Below, one piece after another: positions 1 through 5,162 of a stretch of DNA of 5,162 bases (position 1 is the stretch's first letter; the number at the start of each line of letters is the position of its first letter). The translations under genes were made by a program, and so were the position numbers. Below the pieces are notes generated by a model, which was not told the DNA's origin, ran no database searches, and saw nothing but the letters and a program-made list of their open reading frames with translations. The DNA comes from Opitutaceae bacterium (GTDB taxonomy: Bacteria; Verrucomicrobiota; Verrucomicrobiae; Opitutales; Opitutaceae): positions 1 through 5,162 of the forward strand of contig JAISAX010000552.1 in the NCBI GenBank assembly GCA_031266495.1, given 5' to 3'.

Positions 1-1
1 C

Positions 2-520
2 GTCGATTGGAGGGGGGCGGATGATTTGTCCGCGGTCGTCACGGTCTCCTGGACGGACGTGGGGCTTTTGTTGCGGCTCGGGGTGAGGGACGATGTGCAT
101 GTGCCTCCGCCCTGGGGAAATCCCGCGGTCTGGTCGTTCGATTCGGTGCAGGTTGCCGTCGATCCCGGACAGGCGGCGGACAATGCGTACGACCGGCAGT
201 GTCGCGAATATGGCATGGCGGTGGATGGCGAGGGGCGGGCGTGGGCGATCGAGAGTTATCCGTCGCAGCGGGTGCGCGAGGACATCGTGGTGCGGGCGGT
301 GCGTCGTTCGCTCTCTGTAACAGATTATACAATGCTTGTTCCGTGGAGCGATTTTGACGGGCCGCGCCCGCGGGCGGGTGATGTGATTCGTCTGAATGCC
401 ATCGTCAACGACAACGACGGGCGGGGTCGCAAGTGCTGGATCGGCATCACTCCGGGGATCGGCGAAAGCAAGTCGCCCGCCTCCTGGCGGCAATGGCTGT
501 TACTCGGAGACCGCGATTGA
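2..520 (+). CDS. 3' end of a gene with a CBM9/DOMON-like sugar-binding domain (5'-truncated by window)
   Basis: The frame is open from the first bases of the window, so this is the last 172 codons of a longer gene; the TTG at 26 is only an internal codon. The visible protein reads as a CBM9-like beta sandwich: W-R-G-A-D-D-L-S-A near the edge, then VSWTDVGLLLRLGVRDDVH, then W-S-F-D-S-V-Q-V-A-V-D-P, and a closing VPWSDFDGPRPRAGDVIRLNA segment. The spacing of these blocks (strand, D-D-V, W..DSVQ..VD) is what I associate with the carbohydrate-binding family 9-like domains found at the C-termini of large secreted proteins in Verrucomicrobiota and Planctomycetota. The likely role is binding of oligosaccharide or polysaccharide ends outside the cytoplasm; any catalytic part would lie upstream. 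The gene stops with TGA at 518-520, ten bases before the outer inverted repeat begins. The family call is from pattern recognition only; another jelly-roll domain is possible. Confidence 0.72.
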   Translation, partial: VDWRGADDLSAVVTVSWTDVGLLLRLGVRDDVHVPPPWGNPAVWSFDSVQVAVDPGQAADNAYDRQCREYGMAVDGEGRAWAIESYPSQRVREDIVVRAVRRSLSVTDYTMLVPWSDFDGPRPRAGDVIRLNAIVNDNDGRGRKCWIGITPGIGESKSPASWRQWLLLGDRD

Positions 521-529
521 AAAACCATT

Positions 530-695
530 GGGCACTTTGAAAAACTCCTTTTTCCAGACAACCGAACCAACCGCGAATGGACGCGAATGAACGCGAATGT
601 TTCAATACCTGCTCTTGTCCAACAAAGTTATTTTCTCTTCGAATTCGCGTCTATTCGCGTCCATTCGCGGTTAAAACGATTTTTTCAAAGTGCCC
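530..695. repeat. Composite inverted repeat, outer 15-bp arms (MITE-like or hairpin)
   Basis: GGGCACTTTGAAAAA at 530-544 has its exact reverse complement at 681-695. These perfect arms enclose the whole decamer inverted repeat at 569-672, giving a nested structure of 166 bp that nearly fills the spacer between two genes. A CAT lies just outside each arm (526-528 and 696-698), which could be a 3-bp target duplication but is too short to be convincing. The right arm ends 12 bases before the ATG at 708, where a ribosome binding site would sit; no Shine-Dalgarno sequence is seen there. No transposase is present in the window. Confidence 0.7.
569..672. repeat. Decamer-built inverted repeat, GCG core type
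   Basis: The left arm at 569-598 and right arm at 643-672 are 30 nt each and pair with two adjacent mismatches around a 44-nt loop. Each arm starts AACC and is made of three units on a 10-base period, of form AC-GCG-AATGR (first unit CC-GCG-AATGG, last cut to AC-GCG-AAT). All six units carry the GCG core. The hairpin lies inside the outer 15-bp inverted repeat. The 10-base period equals about one DNA turn, so protein binding to one face of the helix is possible; an RNA hairpin from read-through transcription is equally possible. I recall similar intergenic repeats in environmental bacterial genomes but cannot verify this here. Confidence 0.85.
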
Positions 696-707
696 CATAG
701 TTTTACC

Positions 708-1469
708 ATGATGAACCCACGTTTATATTCAGGACTGTTGAGCGCATTGCTGATCATGGCAATGCCTGTTATCGCGTCGGGCGACGCTGTTTATACCGAA
801 GACTTTCCGGATGCGCCGGAAGGTGTGTTATTAAAAAATATGCCAGGCTGGCATCTCAATTATCCTCTTTCGGCAAGCGGTGAGGGTGCGGTCGTCACGG
901 CCAGGGCGGGCTATCGTGGAGCGGGCATCCGGTTCAGCCTGGGCGAAACGTTTATAAAAATATTGCCGGAGGGGAGGGGCGTTTTGATGGAGGGTGCTCC
1001 GGTCGAGTTCCGTTTCAAAATCCGGCTGATTGACGACGCTTATGCGGCGGCGCAAATTCTTGTGGGAAAAAATGATGGCGTGAACGGGCTTTCGGTGCGC
1101 TTTATGGGCGGAAAAAACGGAGGGGTTGAAGACAATATGCTGCGTGTGTCCGCAGGAGGCGAGAACTGGGGACGCGGCAAATCCGAAGATATAGCGGAAG
1201 CCCGCTGGCGTTCAGAGGTGTGGTATGAGGTGATATTGTCGAATATCCGGAACACCGGTCCGGCTCTGAATGGCGAATCGGTGACCGCCCTGCTTTCCGT
1301 AATCGAGGTGGCCAATCCGCAAAATGTCCTGGTGAAAGACCGGCCGGTTTCCGGAGTTGGCGCCGCGGGAAAATTCGACCGGATCGATGCCATTGTGATC
1401 GGCAACATGGGCGTGAGGCGGGTGTTCGATATTGACGACATCTCGCTCCAAAAGATGCCCGGCAAATAA
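708..1469 (+). CDS. Secreted protein of probable concanavalin-A-like (jelly-roll) fold, function unknown
   Basis: This is a 253-residue protein if the first of two adjacent ATGs (708, 711) is used. The frame also contains a GTG at 690, but that lies inside the right arm of the outer inverted repeat and would put extra residues before the signal peptide. The N-terminus is a clear Sec signal: N-P-R, a hydrophobic stretch LLSALLIMAMPVIA, then A-S-G-D-A, with cleavage likely near residue 25. The mature part begins VYTEDFPDA and is rich in beta strands. It contains W-R-S-E-V-W-Y-E-V-I-L and ends in F-D-I-D-D-I-S-L, the type of closing strand seen in LamG or concanavalin-A-like domains that start with an E-D-F motif. 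I see no catalytic motif, no PEP-CTERM tail and no lipobox. A role in binding or presenting glycan at the cell surface would fit the mannosidase downstream, but this is inference. Its base composition is visibly less GC-rich than that of the mannosidase. Confidence 0.75.
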   Translation: MMNPRLYSGLLSALLIMAMPVIASGDAVYTEDFPDAPEGVLLKNMPGWHLNYPLSASGEGAVVTARAGYRGAGIRFSLGETFIKILPEGRGVLMEGAPVEFRFKIRLIDDAYAAAQILVGKNDGVNGLSVRFMGGKNGGVEDNMLRVSAGGENWGRGKSEDIAEARWRSEVWYEVILSNIRNTGPALNGESVTALLSVIEVANPQNVLVKDRPVSGVGAAGKFDRIDAIVIGNMGVRRVFDIDDISLQKMPGK

Positions 1470-1508
1470 ATCAGGCTATAGCCCAATGCTGCTTATTTAA
1501 CATTTTTC

Positions 1509-1609
1509 AACCACTAATGGACACTAATGGACACTAATAAAAAAACCGTGAAATTCAGTTATTATGAACAGGTTGATCCATTAGTGCCCATTAGTGTGCA
1601 TTAGTGGTT
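1509..1609. repeat. Decamer-built inverted repeat, ACT core type, followed by a T run (possible terminator)
   Basis: The arms at 1509-1538 and 1580-1609 are 30 nt each and pair with two mismatches around a 41-nt loop. The layout is the same as at 569-672: AACC, then three units on a 10-base period, but here of form AC-ACT-AATGG. All six units have ACT where the other element has GCG. A run of six T (1608-1613) directly follows the hairpin, so on the + strand it could act as an intrinsic terminator or attenuator between the lectin-fold gene and the mannosidase. The long loop and the AT-rich stem make this less certain than a classical terminator. The adjacent bases 1474-1483 form the small palindrome GGCTATAGCC. 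Confidence 0.85.
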
Positions 1610-1635
1610 TTTTCAGGATTTTTATTCAATCTGCC

Positions 1636-3657
1636 ATGCTCATTTCACCCGCAACGCTAAGCAAGACACGCTGGATGGCTGACACGTACACGGCGTATAT
1701 TTTCGCCGAAGTATCCGACATCCCCGTGCGCATGGAGGAGACGGACCGACACCTGCGAGCCGTGCCCGGCGGGTGGAGGCGGTGGCCGCTCGCCACTCGC
1801 GGCGCCACCTGGGGGAAACCGGGCGGGAGCGCGTGGTTCGCCGGAGAGTTGACGATCCCCGACGAACTCGACGGACAAACGCTTTATATCCGGGCCGCAG
1901 TCGATGGACACGAAACCCTCTTCTGGGTCGATGGACGGCCAAGGGGCATTTTTACGCACCCCCGGGAGGCAAAGTCCCGGGGCAATCATCACACGCTGCT
2001 GCTCACCGCCAACGCCACGGCGGGCCAGCGTCACGAGATCGCCCTGGAGGCGTACGCCGGCCACCGCCTCGTCGGCACCCAACCCTTCGACACCCCCGAA
2101 ACACAAGGACATTATGCGCAACGCTGGCCCCGGGTGTTCGACCACGTCCGGCTGGCGACCCGGCGGACGGACGTCAAGGACTTCGTTTGCGACCTGACCG
2201 CCGTCAGCCAGCTGGCCGGGTCGCCTTCCGTGGACGACTTCCGCCGGGCAAAACTCTGCGCCGCCCTGGAGGACCTGTTTGCCCTCGTCCCCCGGCACCC
2301 CGCGGACCACGAGGAGCAGGAGTGGCGGACGCGCCTGGGCGAAGGACGCCGTCTCCTCCAGGCGGTTTTGGCGAAACGCAATTCCGGGTCCGTCCCCCGC
2401 GCCGGCCTCGTCGGGCACTCGCACATCGACACCGCCTGGACGTGGACCATCGACGAAACGATCCGGAAATGCGCCCGCACCTGGTCCAACGTCCTGAGCC
2501 TGATGGACCAGTACCCCGAATACATTTTTATCCAAAGCTCCCCCTACCACGCCGAAATGATGCGCACGGAGTACCCGGACATCTTCCGTGGCATCCAGGC
2601 ACGCGTCCCGGAAGGCCGCTGGGAGCCGGTGGGCGGCACGTGGATCGAGTGCGACTGCAACCTGACGGGAGGCGAGGCGCTGGTGCGACAATTCCTCCGG
2701 GGCATCCGCCATACAAAAGAGCATTTTGATTATACACCCGACGTCTTCTGGCTGCCGGACACCTTTGGTTACAGCGCGGCCCTGCCCCAGATCTTGCAAC
2801 AATGCGGCCTCTCCCGGTTTCTCACCACCAAACTCTCCTGGAACGACACGAACACCTTTCCGTATGACACCTTCCGCTGGCGCGGCCTGGACCGCTCGGA
2901 GGTGGTAGTGCATTTTAACGAAACGCAATGCTGGCCCGACCCGGCCACCCTCATCGGGACGCTCTACGGCGGAAAACAGGATTTTCGCACAACGGAAAAC
3001 TTCGTCCGGCACAAGGAGGTCAACGACTGCCGTCTGGTTTCCTACGGTTTCGGAGACGGCGGAGGCGGTCCCCACTATGAAATGCTCGAAATGGCCCGCC
3101 GCTGCGCCGATACCGAAGGCTGCCCCCGGGCCGGACATACTACAGTGAGCCGCTTCATGCGGGAACTGGAACAAAACGCCCGCAACATGCCCGTCTATAC
3201 CGGAGAACTCTACTTCGAGGGACACCGGGGCACATTGACCCAGATGCACGCCATCAAAAAAGGAAACCGGAAAGGCGAACTGATGCTGCGCGATCTGGAA
3301 TGCATCCGCGTCCTGTGCGATAGCGGCGGCGGCGGCGGCGATGGTAATGATATAAACGATATAAACGATGCTGGAGAGGAGATTGCGGCCCTGTGGGATC
3401 TCCTCCTGGTCAACCAGTTTCATGACATCCTGCCCGGCACCTCGATCCCCGAAGTCCACGACCGGGCCATCTCCGAACTGGCACAAGTCCAGGAACGCGC
3501 CGCCGCCGCCACCCGCCGGTTGACCGGAACGCCCGCCGCCGCCACGGGCGCCTTCACTCTCTGGAACACCCTCGGCTGGCGCAGATCCGGGCCGTTCAGT
3601 ATCCCCTGGACCCTCCCCCCCCCCCCCCTCCCTGCGCCGCCACCACTCCGGAGGTAG
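1636..3657 (+). CDS. Alpha-mannosidase, GH38 family: N-terminal and catalytic part, ending at a frameshift
   Basis: This encodes 673 residues of a retaining, zinc-dependent GH38 alpha-mannosidase (EC 3.2.1.24 type), which trims alpha-linked mannose from oligosaccharides or N-glycans. I chose ATG 1636; a GTG at 1594 lies inside the inverted-repeat arm, and ATG 1675 is a shorter alternative. No good ribosome binding site is seen. No signal peptide is visible, so it is probably cytoplasmic. Residues about 15-145 form the N-terminal beta domain (W-G-K-P, WFAGELTIPDEL, VDG). The catalytic domain starts at GHSHIDTAW, with zinc ligands H263 and D265. The nucleophile and zinc ligand D375 is in LPDTFGYS; GDGGGGP is at 473-479; GELYFEGHRG begins at 523; and the last zinc ligand H596 is in NQFHDILPGTSI. 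The C-terminal beta domains continue in another frame after the C run at 3615-3628. This frame then runs PPPP-L-P-A-PPP-L-R-R and stops at a TAG belonging to a palindromic element. Family members normally exceed 850 residues, so the product is truncated as read. Confidence 0.93.
   Translation: MLISPATLSKTRWMADTYTAYIFAEVSDIPVRMEETDRHLRAVPGGWRRWPLATRGATWGKPGGSAWFAGELTIPDELDGQTLYIRAAVDGHETLFWVDGRPRGIFTHPREAKSRGNHHTLLLTANATAGQRHEIALEAYAGHRLVGTQPFDTPETQGHYAQRWPRVFDHVRLATRRTDVKDFVCDLTAVSQLAGSPSVDDFRRAKLCAALEDLFALVPRHPADHEEQEWRTRLGEGRRLLQAVLAKRNSGSVPRAGLVGHSHIDTAWTWTIDETIRKCARTWSNVLSLMDQYPEYIFIQSSPYHAEMMRTEYPDIFRGIQARVPEGRWEPVGGTWIECDCNLTGGEALVRQFLRGIRHTKEHFDYTPDVFWLPDTFGYSAALPQILQQCGLSRFLTTKLSWNDTNTFPYDTFRWRGLDRSEVVVHFNETQCWPDPATLIGTLYGGKQDFRTTENFVRHKEVNDCRLVSYGFGDGGGGPHYEMLEMARRCADTEGCPRAGHTTVSRFMRELEQNARNMPVYTGELYFEGHRGTLTQMHAIKKGNRKGELMLRDLECIRVLCDSGGGGGDGNDINDINDAGEEIAALWDLLLVNQFHDILPGTSIPEVHDRAISELAQVQERAAAATRRLTGTPAAATGAFTLWNTLGWRRSGPFSIPWTLPPPPLPAPPPLRR
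3325..3369 (+). repeat. Simple repeats inside the GH38 gene: (GGC)5 and a duplicated 9-mer
   Basis: GGC is repeated five times at 3325-3339, giving five glycines. Then GATATAAAC occurs twice in tandem plus a further GAT at 3349-3369, giving D-I-N-D-I-N-D. The block sits between the helix RDLECIRVLCDS and the helix EEIAALWDLLLVNQFHD, where family members have a short loop, so it appears to be a tolerated loop expansion. The TA-rich 9-mer contrasts with the GC-rich gene around it. Confidence 0.8.
3615..3628 (+). repeat. Homopolymer of 14 C at the frame break
   Basis: This is an uninterrupted run of 14 C, flanked by CCCT on the left and TCCC on the right. It lies in the linker after the strand motif FTLWNTLGWRRSGPFSIPW of the mannosidase. 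Upstream the mannosidase is in the frame of 1636; downstream it is in the frame of 3807. Adding one C or removing two joins them. The run could be a slippage-prone phase-variation tract, a site of transcriptional slippage, a fixed inactivating mutation or a miscounted homopolymer. Confidence 0.85.
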
Positions 3658-3787
3658 GGGCGTCGCTTGCGACGCCCGCTCCGAAGGCGACGCCCGCGCA
3701 CGCCGGACGGTGTAACGATGTCCCAGGGTCCTTCGCGGGGGCTTCACAAGCGCGGGCTTCGCAAGCGAAGCCCCTACCTCCGGAGTG
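3644..3787. repeat. REP-like palindromic doublet inserted in the GH38 gene
   Basis: The 36-nt arms at 3644-3679 and 3752-3787 are inverted copies with two differences. Each arm begins CACTCCGGAG, then a GTAG tetranucleotide (3654-3657; CTAC at 3774-3777 on the other side), then a perfect 9-bp hairpin with a 2-nt loop. Left stem: GGGCGTCGC / GCGACGCCC, loop TT. Right stem: GGGCTTCGC / GCGAAGCCC, loop AA. The 72-nt spacer holds decayed partial copies: GCGACGCCCGC at 3669-3679 recurs at 3687-3697, and GGGCTTCACAAGCG at 3739-3752 matches 3754-3767 in 13 of 14. A GTAG head plus short GC hairpin, in inverted pairs, matches what is known of REP sequences mobilised by RAYT (TnpA-REP) transposases. 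No RAYT gene is in the window. The element is 144 bp, is open in the downstream mannosidase frame, has TAG at 3655 in the upstream frame, and TAA at 3713 in the third. Confidence 0.85.
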
Positions 3788-3806
3788 TGTAACGCCAATT
3801 ACCCAA

Positions 3807-5092
<1,286 letters not shown>

Positions 5093-5093
<1 letters not shown>

Positions 5094-5128
5094 TGTTACG
5101 CGCCCCTACGTTGTCCCTCGCGTAACAT
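5093..5128. terminator. Stem-loop overlapping the end of the GH38 frame
   Basis: ATGTTACGCG at 5093-5102 pairs perfectly with CGCGTAACAT at 5119-5128 around a 16-nt loop. It begins at the final base of the stop codon TGA. The sequence after it is AT-rich, with TTTTT only at 5139-5143, so it may be a terminator on the + strand but is not a classical one. The loop contains CCCCTAC, which is also present at 3771-3777 in the palindromic element. Confidence 0.55.
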
Positions 5129-5132
5129 AAGT

Positions 5133-5162
5133 TCTTAATTTTTGACTCTTGATTCTTAATTC
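5133..5162. repeat. Heptamer tandem repeat, running off the window
   Basis: From 5133 the sequence reads in 7-base units: TCTTAAT, TTTTGAC, TCTTGAT, TCTTAAT, then TC at the window edge. The AT-rich units contrast strongly with the gene. The array is cut by the end of the window, so its true length and whether it has an inverted partner cannot be seen. Confidence 0.6.

Noticed and set aside
690..707. GTG at 690 as the start of the secreted protein
   Set aside because: It lies in the right arm of the outer inverted repeat, and the ATG at 708 gives a normal signal peptide directly.
569..1609. Decamer repeats as a CRISPR array
   Set aside because: The units are contiguous 10-mers in inverted arms, not direct repeats with unique spacers, and no cas gene is present.
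1773..2729. A 318-codon + strand frame overlapping the mannosidase
   Set aside because: It is Arg/Pro-rich out-of-frame translation of the GH38 gene, with no domain pattern.
3644..3787. The palindromic element as an intrinsic terminator
   Set aside because: It lies inside a coding gene, has no T run on either side, and its two hairpins have the GTAG-head form of REP units.
1657..3798. A 713-codon open frame on the minus strand opposite the mannosidase
   Set aside because: It is a shadow of GC-rich coding sequence. The + strand carries clear GH38 motifs throughout, while the minus-strand translation shows no recognisable domain. It is open through the palindromic element only because that element is palindromic and stop-free in this phase.

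Overview
The window looks like a carbohydrate-degradation locus from a GC-rich, saccharolytic bacterium. Opitutaceae-like Verrucomicrobiota is my best guess, based on the gene types (CBM9-like domain, secreted lectin-fold protein, GH38 mannosidase) and on the density of intergenic inverted repeats. That assignment is inference; no marker gene is present.

Layout, all genes on the + strand: (1) 2-520, the 3' end of a gene ending in a CBM9/DOMON-like sugar-binding domain. (2) 521-707, a spacer almost filled by a nested inverted repeat: an outer 15-bp pair and an inner 30-nt pair built of decamers. (3) 708-1469, a small secreted protein of probable concanavalin-A-like fold. (4) 1470-1635, a spacer with a second 30-nt decamer inverted repeat of the same architecture but a different 3-base core. 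(5) 1636-5093, a GH38 alpha-mannosidase gene split into two reading frames. The first part (1636-3657) carries the complete zinc and catalytic site. The second part (continuous from before 3600 in another frame, first usual start at 3807) carries the C-terminal beta domains. (6) 5094-5162, a stem-loop and a heptamer tandem repeat running off the window.

The most interesting part is the break in the mannosidase. A 14-C run (3615-3628) is followed 15 bases later by a 144-bp palindromic element (3644-3787). The element consists of two inverted REP-like units, each a GTAG head plus a 9-bp hairpin with a 2-nt loop. It is exactly divisible by three and fully open in the frame of the C-terminal half, on both strands. 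Only the length of the C run keeps the halves apart: 12 or 15 Cs would make one protein of about 1151-1152 residues with the element translated as a linker peptide. With 14 Cs, the TAG of the REP head is the stop codon. The same gene carries simple repeats at other apparent loops, (GGC)5, a 9-nt duplicate and a GCAGCC-like hexamer array, and ends in a 49-G homopolymer. Either this is a decaying or phase-variable gene, or the homopolymers are sequencing or assembly errors. The palindromic element and the two decamer hairpins do not depend on that question.

Functionally, the CBM9-like protein and the secreted lectin-fold protein could bind polysaccharide outside the cytoplasm, while GH38 would trim alpha-mannosides from the released oligosaccharides. 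This is inferred from gene order and family knowledge only.
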